Assembly (NCBI RefSeq): GCF_004000255.1
Contig: NZ_RCIQ01000002.1
Location: 248,001 to 312,000, forward strand
Length of the DNA: 64,000 bases
Reading direction: 5' to 3'
Source: Nioella ostreopsis
Lineage (GTDB): Bacteria; Pseudomonadota; Alphaproteobacteria; Rhodobacterales; Rhodobacteraceae
The notes below the pieces were generated by a model. It was not told the DNA's origin and made no database searches. It worked only from the letters and a program-made list of their open reading frames with translations. Positions 17,001 through 25,702 of this stretch are shown here, piece after piece. A program made the translations under genes and the position numbers. Within the stretch, counting starts at the first letter, position 1, and each line of letters starts with the position of its first letter.

Positions 17001-18071
17001 TCAATGCCTGCCGGCGGTCTTGCGGTATCCGTGCATCAATATGGCGGCTTCGGCCCGGTCCAGCATCCGCCGGGCGGGCGCACCGTAGTTGAACGGGTCA
17101 TCGGCCAGATCGGGAAAATGTGCCAGCAGGCTGCGCCGCTGACTGCCTTCCAGATGCTCCAGCCCCATGAAGGCAGGATGGAAGGTCTCGACCTCCAGCC
17201 CGTTGGCCCAGATCACCTGGTGGCGGTCCAGCATCAGATGCACATACCAGGTTTCGCGCATCGAGTGATCGACGGTCACCAGCCGGTCACTGACAAGATC
17301 GCGGGCCGAGACCAGAACCTCCGGCTCGCCCCACAGGTCGCGGGCGACCGCGCCTTTCACGATGACGCGGTGTTCAGGGGACACCACCAGATCAGCATCG
17401 GGCCGGTAGACCCCAAGCGCGCCTTCACGGATGCGGATGGGGCGCTGATCGGGCATGGCGAAGAGGCGTGCACCAGACATGCGGCGCTGGCCGGTCCAGA
17501 CGACCTCTTGCGGGCCATCGTCGCGGGTCAGGACCCGGTCGCCGGGGCCGAGATCCTCGATAGCCACATCCCCCTGTTCGGTGCGAAGGCGCGTGCCGGG
17601 GGTGAAGCAGATCACGGATGCGCTTTCGACCGCTGCCATCGGGCGCGGCTGGTTCACGCGGATGATCGTCAGGTCGCGGTTTGCCGGCGGAATGGCCTCG
17701 GGAAAGATCAGGATGGGCAGGCGCCCCTTGCCCGCGGCCACCGGCACCACGGTGTAGAAGCGCGGGCTATCGGCGACCATGAAGGCATCCCCAAAGAGCG
17801 GATCCGCATCGAGCGCGGCATCCTGTTTGGGGGTGGGCGCGGGGTGATGCAGCAATTTGCGCACCACCCGCGCGGCCCGTGCACGGAGCTCGGCGTGATC
17901 CTGGCTGACTCCCAGAAGCAGCGCGGCGCCATCGCCTTCCAGAGGAAGAGCGCGGCCGTGCCAGCGCCAGGACATTCCTTCGGCCAGTTCGTTGTTATTC
18001 TCTGCCGGTACGCCGTCGATCAGGGTTTGTGACCACGCGATCATGGTCAGGCCCCGATAGCCCGTGCTCAT
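17001..18071 (-). CDS. Hint (hedgehog/intein)-domain protein
   Basis: A 356-residue protein with a Hint domain in its second half. The motif VICFTPGTRLRTEQGDVAIEDL (about residues 153-174) has the nucleophilic Cys and the start of block A, and LVVSPEHRVIVKG (about 231-243) has the block-B-like His. Such free-standing Hint proteins are common in Roseobacters. Hint domains catalyse protein self-cleavage or splicing; there is no C-terminal intein splice site with a downstream extein, so cleavage or ligation of the N-terminal 150 residues is the more likely activity. The role in the cell is unknown. Confidence 0.85.
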   Translation of the reverse strand: MSTGYRGLTMIAWSQTLIDGVPAENNNELAEGMSWRWHGRALPLEGDGAALLLGVSQDHAELRARAARVVRKLLHHPAPTPKQDAALDADPLFGDAFMVADSPRFYTVVPVAAGKGRLPILIFPEAIPPANRDLTIIRVNQPRPMAAVESASVICFTPGTRLRTEQGDVAIEDLGPGDRVLTRDDGPQEVVWTGQRRMSGARLFAMPDQRPIRIREGALGVYRPDADLVVSPEHRVIVKGAVARDLWGEPEVLVSARDLVSDRLVTVDHSMRETWYVHLMLDRHQVIWANGLEVETFHPAFMGLEHLEGSQRRSLLAHFPDLADDPFNYGAPARRMLDRAEAAILMHGYRKTAGRH

Positions 18072-18124
18072 GGTATTCTGCCCGTTTTTATTGGTACTTC
18101 TCGCCCTGTAGCCGAATCTAGCAG

Positions 18125-18180
18125 AGGCGAATCACCTTGGGAAGGGGGTGATTCGCCTGCGATTCGAAAAAGTGCGAATC
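18125..18180. repeat. Two adjacent hairpins sharing the GCGAATC motif
   Basis: A perfect 12-bp stem (18125-18136 with 18147-18158) is followed directly by a second hairpin (GATTCG 18161-18166 with CGAATC 18175-18180). Both use the same CGAATC/GATTCG core, and a further GAATC occurs at 18113. They lie between the LpxR-like gene stop and the Hint gene start, both on the minus strand. Neither stem is followed by a T-run, so an operator or RNA-stability element is as likely as a terminator. Confidence 0.7.
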
Positions 18181-18187
18181 GGGGTGG

Positions 18188-19117
18188 TCAGAACTCCAGC
18201 GCGACGGTGATCGAACCGATGGTCTGGCCCTCGCTCTGGCCCACGAATTCCTCTGACAGGTAGGTCAGCCCGTAGAAGATGTTGGAATAGCCGAATGCGT
18301 AGTTAACCCCGGCGCGCAGGCGATAGCGGGTGTCCTCGGGCGTATATCCCCGGTCCGACGGCAGGTAACGGGAACTCTCGACCCACGCATAGTCGCCGCC
18401 AAGCAGCAGGGAAAACCCGTGATCGTCTTCGCTGTCGATGGCGCTGATCCGATGGCCCGTGGTCACGTCGCGCAGCCGCAGCCCGCCCTGCCCGTAATCG
18501 CCAAATGTCAGGTCAAACCCGACACGCGCCATGGTTTCGACCCCGGCTTGCAGTTCTAGGAAGGGACGCACGTGGCCTTGTCCGAAAGAAAACTCGCGCC
18601 CGATCTCGGCGGTGCCGTGCAGGTAGACCCCGTTGTCGACCTGAAAGCTTTCGACCCGGCTGGATTGCAGGCTGAATGCCTCGTGCACGATCTCTTGCAG
18701 GTGACGGATGCCGGTCTGTTCGCCCATGGCGACGATATCTGCACCAAGCGCCACGTCGAACCCATTCCATGAAAAATGCGTATGCGCCCCGAACGACAGG
18801 ACACCAGCGTAAAGGCGGTCGCCGGGAGTGGGGTTGCTGATGCTGGCCGGTGTGATCACCTCGCCGCGAAAGCGGTATTCCATGATTTCGCCCATGCGCA
18901 GGGGCAGATACCCGTCCCAGGACGGACCGCGCACGGTGCTGATGCCATAGGCCCCGGACCGCCAGCGGTCGCGGCCGTCGCCGATCAGATCGTTGGTGAA
19001 AAGGCGCGCCTGGCCGAGCGTTTCACGCCCGTCAAAGACACCCTGAGCCGATGCCAAGGAGCTGGAAAGACCAAGTGCACACAGGATGGCTCCTGCTCGG
19101 CAAACTGCCTGCCACAT
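18188..19117 (-). CDS. LpxR-family lipid A deacylase-like outer-membrane protein
   Basis: A 309-residue exported protein. A signal peptide (about residues 1-24, ending ASA-Q) precedes a beta-barrel-like sequence of alternating residues ending in the outer-membrane C-terminal phenylalanine (VALEF). The N-terminal mature part carries FTNDLIGDGRDRWRSGAYGIS, matching the Asn-Asp ... Asp-Arg ... Gly pattern of LpxR (DUF2219), where these residues form the lipid A 3-prime-O-deacylase site. Catalytic activity on lipid A is inferred from family membership. It is divergent from the duplicated-domain gene at 19315. Confidence 0.78.
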   Translation of the reverse strand: MWQAVCRAGAILCALGLSSSLASAQGVFDGRETLGQARLFTNDLIGDGRDRWRSGAYGISTVRGPSWDGYLPLRMGEIMEYRFRGEVITPASISNPTPGDRLYAGVLSFGAHTHFSWNGFDVALGADIVAMGEQTGIRHLQEIVHEAFSLQSSRVESFQVDNGVYLHGTAEIGREFSFGQGHVRPFLELQAGVETMARVGFDLTFGDYGQGGLRLRDVTTGHRISAIDSEDDHGFSLLLGGDYAWVESSRYLPSDRGYTPEDTRYRLRAGVNYAFGYSNIFYGLTYLSEEFVGQSEGQTIGSITVALEF

Positions 19118-19314
19118 ATCACTGCCTCATGTCCGTTACCGGTTTTTTCCCGGTCTATGCGGGAATTGCGGCAAGAATATCACAGCATCGCGGGCAGGGC
19201 TAGGCTTAGTGGCCCGCCCGGTTTGATCCTGCTCAAGGCGCGCCCGCGCCAGCTCGGCCAGAGTTGCCGCCAAGGCCATGACGGACGTGCCACAGCGCAG
19301 AGGAGACCCCGCCC

Positions 19315-20064
19315 ATGAGACTGATCCTGACTGCCATCGCAGTGATTGTTGCCTTCGCAGGACACCCGCAGGCCCAGACACAGCAATTGCTGGAAAGCTA
19401 TACGGCGCTGCTTAGCTGGAATGACCACTATAATTCCAACGGTCAGCGGTTGACGGAGCCTTGGCAGATCATCCGCCAGGACCGCGCCAATTACCATCGC
19501 TACGGCGAGGCCGATCCGCAGGACCAATGGGACAGTTTCTTCAGCGATTTCACCAACCGGGCGCGGGCAGAACAAATGCTGGCAAGCGGCTATGTCTCGC
19601 CTGCGGCGCGCACTGCCATCGTGAATGGCCCGGTTCTGGTGCAGGTCGAAATCTGGGGGCAGGGCGCGACCGGCACCCATATTCGGGTCGATGTCGCGGG
19701 CGGTGGCTCGATGCAGGGGCAACCGGCCCCGCAGCCGGGGGGCCTGCCGGTGATCGAAAGCTATACCGCTTTCCTTAGCTGGAACGATCATTACAATTCG
19801 AACGGCCAGCGCCTGACGGAACCGTGGCAGATCATCCGTCAGGATCGTGCCAATTATCACCGCTACGGTGAGGCCGATCCGGGGGACCAGCGGGACAGTT
19901 TCTTCAGCAGTTTCACCAACCGCGCACGAGCCGAACAGATGCTGGCCGCCGGGTCGATCTCGCCTGCGGCGCGCAATGCCATCGTGAATGGCGAGGTGAC
20001 GATACGGGTCGAGATCCTGGGACATGGCAATACCGGCACAGCGATCCGGGTTGACGTGTTCTGA
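19315..20064 (+). CDS. Secreted protein with two near-identical domains
   Basis: A 249-residue exported protein of unknown family. A signal peptide (about residues 1-20, ending in AQA) is followed by two copies of a roughly 100-residue domain (about 27-125 and 148-248), linked by a Pro/Gly/Gln-rich stretch. The first 42 residues of each copy differ at only one position (Leu/Phe), yet their codons differ at many third positions, so the duplication is old and the protein sequence is under strong selection. Each copy has an invariant SWNDHYNSNG and EPWQIIRQDRANYHRYGE. The stop overlaps the peptidase start (TGATG). Confidence 0.85.
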   Translation: MRLILTAIAVIVAFAGHPQAQTQQLLESYTALLSWNDHYNSNGQRLTEPWQIIRQDRANYHRYGEADPQDQWDSFFSDFTNRARAEQMLASGYVSPAARTAIVNGPVLVQVEIWGQGATGTHIRVDVAGGGSMQGQPAPQPGGLPVIESYTAFLSWNDHYNSNGQRLTEPWQIIRQDRANYHRYGEADPGDQRDSFFSSFTNRARAEQMLAAGSISPAARNAIVNGEVTIRVEILGHGNTGTAIRVDVF

Positions 20065-20882
20065 TGTGGCGCCTCTGTCTGGCCCTCTGCCTTGCGGCCT
20101 CTGCAGCGGCTGCCGATTGCACGCCGATGAACTGGCTGACCTTGCCGCTGCGCAGCGCGGGCGATCCGGTGGAAACCGCGCTTGAAACCGCGTATCCGGG
20201 GCTCGACCTCGATCGGGCGGCGGGGACCGTCACCTTTGCCAGTGGCGTGGTGCTGCCCTTTGCCCCGGCGCGGCAGGTGGACCCGGCGGCACGGCTGATC
20301 GACGCGACGCTTGGCGATCAGTTTGTCTATATCTACCCGCTGGACTTTTCGCTGACCGACCGGCGCAACGCGTTCCATGATCCCGGCCGACTGCGCAACG
20401 ACGATTTCTTTCGCGCGCTTTATGCCGAGACGCAGTCAGAGGTGCGCGCCACGCTGACCCGCGTCAGCTATGATGGGCCGGGCGGCGCGACCCGCTTCAA
20501 CGTCACACAAGACCATTGTGTCCATGTCCAGCTCGACGCCGCGCTGACCGAGATCGAGGCACTTGGCCCCGACTATGCGGTCTATTTCGAGAATTCCGGC
20601 GGCAGCTTCAACTGGCGGGTCATTGCGGGCACGGACCGGCTTTCGGTGCACAGCTTCGGCATTGCCGTCGATCTGAACACCGAACTTGGCGGCTATTGGA
20701 GATGGTCGGGTGCGGCGCAGGGGCAGGCGACCGAATACAACAATCGCATCCCCGCAGAAATCGTCCAGGCCTTTGAACGCTACGGGTTCATCTGGGGCGG
20801 CAAATGGCACCACTACGACGGAATGCATTTCGAATACCGCCCCGAGCTGATCCTGCATGCCCGCCTTATGGGATCGGGCTAG
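20064..20882 (+). CDS. M15-family (VanY/D-Ala-D-Ala carboxypeptidase-like) peptidase
   Basis: A 272-residue exported protein: a short signal peptide (residues 1-18, ending ASAAAA), then a M15 metallopeptidase domain in the C-terminal half. The zinc ligands are in HSFGIAVDLN (His, Asp) and in KWHHYDGMHFEYRPE (His), with Glu as base. M15 enzymes cleave peptidoglycan peptide stems or phage-type cross-links. It is translationally coupled to the duplicated-domain gene, so the two secreted proteins may work together on the cell wall. It ends 30 bp before a convergent phosphoesterase gene. Confidence 0.88.
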   Translation: MWRLCLALCLAASAAAADCTPMNWLTLPLRSAGDPVETALETAYPGLDLDRAAGTVTFASGVVLPFAPARQVDPAARLIDATLGDQFVYIYPLDFSLTDRRNAFHDPGRLRNDDFFRALYAETQSEVRATLTRVSYDGPGGATRFNVTQDHCVHVQLDAALTEIEALGPDYAVYFENSGGSFNWRVIAGTDRLSVHSFGIAVDLNTELGGYWRWSGAAQGQATEYNNRIPAEIVQAFERYGFIWGGKWHHYDGMHFEYRPELILHARLMGSG

Positions 20883-20911
20883 ATGCCGTCTCTGGCTGCG
20901 GCTGGCCGATA

Positions 20912-21466
20912 TCAGTCCAACGCGCTGCCGCTTTCCACGTCCGACCAATGCTTGTTCACCTCCAACCGCGCGGCGCGGCGCCGGATGTCTGCCAGCTGCA
21001 CCGGGCGAAAATCCCACTGATCCACGCCGACATTGATGCTGTTGCGCGATCCGGGCCACTGGTCGTGCACATGCCCGAACAGTTGCAGCGCCCCGCCGCG
21101 TGCGCCGTTCCAGGTGAGCATCGGATAGTGACACAGGACCAATGCCTGCCCTCCGTCGCAGATTTCTGCCATGTATTCGACGCTGGCCCATGGCAGCGAC
21201 ACGACGGCCTCGTCGTCATGGTTGCCGATGATCAGGTGCTTACGCCCCGGAAGGCTGTGGAACCAGCTTTCGAACCGGGCATAATCGTCGGCCCGTCCGA
21301 AGGCGAAATCACCGAGAATCCACAGGTCGTCCTCCTGCCCCACACAGGCCTGGAAATTCGCGATCAAGGCCGCGTTCATCTCGGCCAGTGAGCCATGCGG
21401 GCGGTTGCAGAAAGTAATGATGCGTTCGTGGCCGAAATGCAGGTCGGCCGTATACCAATTGGCCAT
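20912..21466 (-). CDS. Calcineurin-like metallophosphoesterase
   Basis: A 184-residue metallophosphoesterase. The metal ligands are seen as TADLHFGHERII (about residues 5-16), GDFAFG (Asp), GNHDDE (Asn-His-Asp, near 82-87), a CHYPM histidine and GHVHDQW (His-His). The family includes small nucleotide and phosphodiester phosphatases; the substrate cannot be assigned. The start at 21466 follows GGAGG; an ATG 12 bases upstream is in frame but has no comparable site. It is convergent with the peptidase gene and lies downstream of nrdJ. Confidence 0.88.
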   Translation of the reverse strand: MANWYTADLHFGHERIITFCNRPHGSLAEMNAALIANFQACVGQEDDLWILGDFAFGRADDYARFESWFHSLPGRKHLIIGNHDDEAVVSLPWASVEYMAEICDGGQALVLCHYPMLTWNGARGGALQLFGHVHDQWPGSRNSINVGVDQWDFRPVQLADIRRRAARLEVNKHWSDVESGSALD

Positions 21467-21537
21467 GACGGCCTCCATCTCTGAACACTGCGCTCAGGAT
21501 AGGGGCAGGGGGGTATGGGTGCAATCGAGGCTGCCCG

Positions 21538-23811
21538 TCAGGCGCATTTGCTGTGGCCGCAGCTTGGGCAGGTCATGCAGCCCTCGACCATGCGCATCCC
21601 GTATTCGCCGCAGGAGGGGCAGGCCGCGCCGCGCGGGTTGGGGCCGCCGATGGCGGCGACCTTGGCGCGCGGGTCATCTTTCAGGCCCATGCCCTCCCCC
21701 TCAATGAAGCCGATGGCGATCAGGTGCTTTTCGATCACGCCGCCGATCGCGGCCAGAATGGACGGCACGTATTTGCCCTGCATCCAGGCGCCGCCGCGGG
21801 GATCGAAGACGGCTTTCAGTTCCTCCACCACGAAGGACACATCGCCGCCGCGCCGGAACACGGCGCTAATCATCCGGGTCAGGGCCACTGTCCAGGCGAA
21901 ATGTTCCATGTTCTTGGAGTTGATGAAGATCTCGAACGGACGTCTGTGGCCCGCGATGACGATATCGTTGATGGTGATATAGATCGCGTGGTTCGAATCC
22001 GGCCATTTCAGCTTGTAGGTCTGGCCCTCCAGTTCCTGCGGGCGGTCAAGCGGTTCGGCGATGTAGACGACGTCCCCATCGGAGTCCGGCAGTTCGGCGG
22101 CGGGTTTGTCCTCGGCTTCGCTGACACTCAGCACCGATCCTGTCACATCATTGGGCCGGTAGGTGGTGCAGCCCTTGCAGCCCGTGTCCCAGGCCTGCAT
22201 GTAGACATCCTTGAACGCCTCGAAACTGATATCCTCGGGGCAGTTGATGGTCTTGGAGATGCTGGAATCCACCCATTTCTGCGCTGCCGCCTGCATCTTG
22301 ACGTGATCGGCGGGCGGCAGGGTCTGGGCGTTGACGAAATAGTCGGGCAGGGGCGCGTCACCCTTCAGGTCGCGCCACAGTTTGACGGCGTAATCGACGA
22401 CCTCTTCCTCGGTCCGGCTGCCGTCGCGTTGCAGCACCTTGCGGGAATAGGCATAGGCGAAGACCGGCTCGATGCCGGAACTGACATTGCCCGCATAAAG
22501 GCTGATCGTCCCGGTCGGTGCGATGGAAGTCAGGAGCGCGTTGCGGATACCGTGTTTGCGGATGTCGTCGCGCAGGGCGTCGTCCATGTTTTTCATGTTG
22601 CCCGAGGCGAGGAAGGCGTCTGCGTCAAACAGCGGGAAGGCCCCGCGTTCCTTCGCCAGATCCACCGACGCGCGATAGGCGGCATGGGCGATCTGCTTCA
22701 TCCACTTTTCGGTCTGCGCGGCGGCCTCGTCCGAGCCATAGCGCAGCCCCAACATCAGCAGCGCATCGGCCAGCCCCGTGACACCAAGGCCGATCCGGCG
22801 TTTGGCGGCGGCCTCCTGTGCCTGTGCCTCCAGCGGGAAGCGGCTGGCATCGACGACGTTATCCATCATCCGCACGGCCACGGCGACCAGATCGTCCAGC
22901 GCGGCGGCGTCAAGCTTGGCGGCATCAGTGAACGGGTCGCTGACCAGCCGTGCAAGGTTGACGGACCCAAGCAGACAGGCGCCATAGGGCGGCAGGGGCT
23001 GTTCGCCGCAAGGGTTGGTGGCAGAGATGGTTTCCGCATAACCAAGGTTGTTGGCCGCATTGATGCGGTCGATGAAGATCACGCCCGGTTCGGCATAATC
23101 ATAGGTCGACTGCATGATCCGGTTCCACAGATCCCGCGCCTGAATCGTGTGGTAGACCTTGCCGCCAAAGCTCAGCTCCCACGGGCCATCAGCCTTCACC
23201 GCCTCCATGAACGGATCGGTCACCAGCACGCTCATGTTGAACATGCGCAGGCGGGCGGGGTCGGATTTGGCGGTGATGAAGGCCTCGATATCCGGGTGAT
23301 CGCAGCGCATCGTCGCCATCATCGCGCCCCGGCGGCTGCCTGCCGACATGATCGTGCGGCACATCGCGTCCCAGACATCCATGAAGCTGAGCGGGCCGGA
23401 TGCATCGGCGGCCACCCCATGCACATCCGCGCCCTTGGGGCGGATGGTGGAGAAATCGTAGCCGATCCCGCCGCCCTGCTGCATGGTCAGCGCGGCCTCT
23501 TTCAGGTTTTCGAAGATGCCCGCCAGGCTGTCCGGAATCGTGCCCATGACGAAGCAGTTGAAAAGCGTCACATTGCGCCCGGTGCCTGCGCCCGCCGTGA
23601 TGCGGCCCGCGGGCAGGTATTTGAAATCCTCCAGAGCGGCATAGAATCGGTCTTCCCAAGTGGCGGGGTCGGTCTCGACCTCGGCCAGCGCGCGGGCGAT
23701 TCGGCGCCATGTATCCTCGATGGATTGGTCAATGGGCGTGCCATCGGCCTGTTTGAGCCGGTATTTCATGTCCCAGATGGCTTCGGCAATCGGGGCGGAG
23801 AAGCGGCTCAT
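21538..23811 (-). CDS. nrdJ: Adenosylcobalamin-dependent ribonucleotide reductase (class II)
   Basis: A 757-residue class II ribonucleotide reductase, making deoxyribonucleotides with B12 and independent of oxygen. The finger-loop region with NPCGEQPLPPYGACLLGSVNL (about residues 270-290) has the radical-transfer cysteine, and the N-terminal LFNCFVMG has the partner cysteine of the active-site disulfide. At the extreme C-terminus a zinc-finger-like cluster CPSCGEYGM...CPSCGHSKC (about residues 730-756) provides the thiols that re-reduce the enzyme. No class I genes occur in the window. The Shine-Dalgarno is weak. It is divergent from the DUF1489 gene. Confidence 0.95.
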   Translation of the reverse strand: MSRFSAPIAEAIWDMKYRLKQADGTPIDQSIEDTWRRIARALAEVETDPATWEDRFYAALEDFKYLPAGRITAGAGTGRNVTLFNCFVMGTIPDSLAGIFENLKEAALTMQQGGGIGYDFSTIRPKGADVHGVAADASGPLSFMDVWDAMCRTIMSAGSRRGAMMATMRCDHPDIEAFITAKSDPARLRMFNMSVLVTDPFMEAVKADGPWELSFGGKVYHTIQARDLWNRIMQSTYDYAEPGVIFIDRINAANNLGYAETISATNPCGEQPLPPYGACLLGSVNLARLVSDPFTDAAKLDAAALDDLVAVAVRMMDNVVDASRFPLEAQAQEAAAKRRIGLGVTGLADALLMLGLRYGSDEAAAQTEKWMKQIAHAAYRASVDLAKERGAFPLFDADAFLASGNMKNMDDALRDDIRKHGIRNALLTSIAPTGTISLYAGNVSSGIEPVFAYAYSRKVLQRDGSRTEEEVVDYAVKLWRDLKGDAPLPDYFVNAQTLPPADHVKMQAAAQKWVDSSISKTINCPEDISFEAFKDVYMQAWDTGCKGCTTYRPNDVTGSVLSVSEAEDKPAAELPDSDGDVVYIAEPLDRPQELEGQTYKLKWPDSNHAIYITINDIVIAGHRRPFEIFINSKNMEHFAWTVALTRMISAVFRRGGDVSFVVEELKAVFDPRGGAWMQGKYVPSILAAIGGVIEKHLIAIGFIEGEGMGLKDDPRAKVAAIGGPNPRGAACPSCGEYGMRMVEGCMTCPSCGHSKCA

Positions 23812-23815
23812 TGGT

Positions 23816-23829
23816 CAATATCCATATTG
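23816..23829. promoter_or_regulatory. AT-rich palindrome just upstream of nrdJ
   Basis: CAATATCCATATTG is a perfect-arm inverted repeat four bases from the nrdJ start codon on the minus strand. Its AT-rich, roughly 16-bp dyad form recalls NrdR boxes, which control ribonucleotide reductase genes, but only a single site is visible and it covers the ribosome-binding area. Confidence 0.35.
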
Positions 23830-23925
23830 GTAGGGGGGACGAAGGAAGATACCCACAAGACCTGCCCGGGTCAACTTGGCAGGCATGGGGAACCGCCCTA
23901 TGTTGCAGATCAGCAAGGGGGACCG

Positions 23926-24360
23926 ATGGCAGCCAAGTTTACGCATCTCTTAAAGCTCAGCGTCGGCACGGAAACTGTCGACGATCTTGCCGCTTGGCAG
24001 GCTACGGCGCATGACCGCTGGCCTGACGGGCAGCCGCGTCACGTGACCCGCATGTGGCCCAAGCGAGAGGCCGAGATTCTGGCCGGAGGGTCGATCTACT
24101 GGGTGATCAAAGGCTTCGTTCAGGCCCGGCAGCAGGTGCTGCGGCTGGAAGAGGTCATCGGGCAGGACGGCATTCGCCGCTGTGCCATCGTGTTGGACAA
24201 GCGGCTCGTCCGGGTCGAGGCGACACCCAAGCGCGCCTTTCAGGGCTGGCGCTATCTGAAGCCTGAGGACGCCCCGCGAGATCTGTCCGGCGCCCGCGCG
24301 CAGGAAGAGACTCTGCCGCTGGAGTTGCAGACCGCCCTTGCCGATTTGGGGGTTTTGTAG
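23926..24360 (+). CDS. DUF1489 family protein
   Basis: A 144-residue cytosolic protein of the alphaproteobacterial DUF1489 family, recognisable by KLSVGTETVDDL near the N-terminus, the central GGSIYWVIKGFVQARQ and PKRAFQGWRYLKPEDAP near the C-terminus. The function is not established. The ATG at 23926 follows AAGGGGGACC. The frame is open far upstream antisense to nrdJ, but that part is not coding. It is divergent from nrdJ with a 114-bp gap and followed by a terminator. Confidence 0.85.
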   Translation: MAAKFTHLLKLSVGTETVDDLAAWQATAHDRWPDGQPRHVTRMWPKREAEILAGGSIYWVIKGFVQARQQVLRLEEVIGQDGIRRCAIVLDKRLVRVEATPKRAFQGWRYLKPEDAPRDLSGARAQEETLPLELQTALADLGVL

Positions 24361-24391
24361 CACCCGGCCACTTGGGTGTTGTGCAACGGAA

Positions 24392-24423
24392 AAAGGGCCG
24401 GGCGCTGATGCACCCGGCCCTTT
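24392..24423. terminator. Bidirectional terminator between DUF1489 gene and outer-membrane protein gene
   Basis: A perfect 11-bp stem (24392-24402 with 24413-24423, ten-base loop), with AAA on one arm and TTT on the other, lies between convergent genes. It can serve both strands. Confidence 0.8.
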
Positions 24424-24443
24424 CGGTTTCGTCCTGAAGTGTC

Positions 24444-25406
24444 TCAGCGCAGAGCGGCGAGTCCACCCGAGATCGCCGAGCGATACGCGCCACGAGCAAC
24501 CTGGCTGTGCGAGTTCAGCGGGGTCGTCGAGGCATTGTTGCCAAGCGGAATGGTCAGGCTGAGCCCCACAGACGTGGCATCAGCCGTGATCGGGCCGAGA
24601 TCCATGTTGGTGCTGGAAACCTCAAGCGCGACAACGCCGGGGAAGCCGCCGCCAGCCTGTGCCAGATCATAGGCGAGACCCAGAGAGATCTGGGTGGCGT
24701 CGATGCTGATCGGGAGCGGCAAGCCGACGTCGAGACGACCGACAGAGCCATAAAGCGACAATCCGTTGCCGAAGTCATAGTCGGCCCCGATTGCGTAAAG
24801 GCTCAGGTCGATATCGCCACCGCCGAAGTCGATATTGGTGCGCGTGTAGCTGCCGAAGATTTCCAGATTGGGCATCACGTCATAAGACGCAGCCAGACCG
24901 TAATCGGTGATGTCGATGCCGCCAATGCCGGGATCGGTGTCAGAGGTGCCATAGAAGACCTCGACCCAGAGCGGCCCGCTTTCGTAGCCTGCGAAGATAC
25001 CGGATTGCTGCGTGTCGACGCCAAGCGTGATCGGCAGGAGCGAAACGGAGATGTCCAGATCGCCCATGCGATAGTAGGCACCGATATAGGCACCGTTGGC
25101 GAAGTGATAGGAAGGCTCAAACCCGAAGCTCATCAGATCGGCGTCGATACCGATCGGCAGCGGGGTGTCGATCTCGGTCATCGAAAGGCCGAAGTCCAGG
25201 CCGACATTCACACTCGGGCCAAAAGAGATATCGGAATCCACATCCAGAGACGTGGTTGTCAGGTCGATGCCCGTCCCAAGCGCATCCAGCGAGGTGCTGG
25301 AAAAACCCAGGGTGATCGTGGAACTCATGGATGGCGTAGTTTGGGCCAGTGCAGCGCCGGGAAGGGCGATGACAGCGGCAGTAGCGAGCAGGATGCGAAT
25401 GCTCAT
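24444..25406 (-). CDS. Outer-membrane beta-barrel protein (porin-like), unknown substrate
   Basis: A 320-residue exported protein. A signal peptide (about residues 1-21, GAALA-Q) is followed by many short alternating amphipathic strands rich in Gly, Asp, Thr and aromatic residues (for example GAYIGAYYRMGDLDISVSL and LYAIGADYDFGNGLSLYGSVG), typical of a beta-barrel. Its acidic, low-lysine composition fits a marine outer-membrane protein. The last residues do not end in Phe; after a final strand there is a tail of about 25 residues. No specific porin family recognised. Confidence 0.75.
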   Translation of the reverse strand: MSIRILLATAAVIALPGAALAQTTPSMSSTITLGFSSTSLDALGTGIDLTTTSLDVDSDISFGPSVNVGLDFGLSMTEIDTPLPIGIDADLMSFGFEPSYHFANGAYIGAYYRMGDLDISVSLLPITLGVDTQQSGIFAGYESGPLWVEVFYGTSDTDPGIGGIDITDYGLAASYDVMPNLEIFGSYTRTNIDFGGGDIDLSLYAIGADYDFGNGLSLYGSVGRLDVGLPLPISIDATQISLGLAYDLAQAGGGFPGVVALEVSSTNMDLGPITADATSVGLSLTIPLGNNASTTPLNSHSQVARGAYRSAISGGLAALR

Positions 25407-25702
25407 TGCGGCTCTCCAATTACTAAATGTCTCAGGCTAAGGGGCAGGGGCGGAAGATGCCGTCGATGTCCCGCAAGCAAACGGACCCGGAAGACTCCGT
25501 TAACTAACGTTAACAAGAATAGTCGTTCGATTGATACAGCCCGCGCCGCGATCCGGGAATTTTCCCTTTGAACCGTGGCAAACTTACTGCACTTAGAGTG
25601 GGTCCAATGAAAGTCAAAAAAATGCGATGTCAGGGCGCGAACGGTGAACAGAAGCTGTTGGGGAAGGCAGTCAACACCCAAACCGAGCCGGGCCGAATTG
25701 CT
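25407..25702. other. Intergenic region upstream of the outer-membrane protein gene
   Basis: A 296-bp gap between hisG (which ends here) and the outer-membrane protein gene, both on the minus strand. It is more AT-rich than its surroundings. It holds the palindrome GTTAAC twice (25499-25504 and 25509-25514, four bases apart), a likely regulator-binding or promoter element for the downstream gene. No convincing coding frame or clear terminator for hisG was seen. Confidence 0.5.

Noticed and set aside
21990-22000. GGTTCGAATCC, resembling a tRNA T-loop
   Set aside because: It lies inside nrdJ coding sequence and no other tRNA arms are found nearby.
21553-24360. Very long open frame antisense to nrdJ, running into the DUF1489 gene
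   Set aside because: In high-GC DNA, antisense frames stay open because stop codons are rare. Only the last 144 codons, with their own start site, form a recognisable protein.
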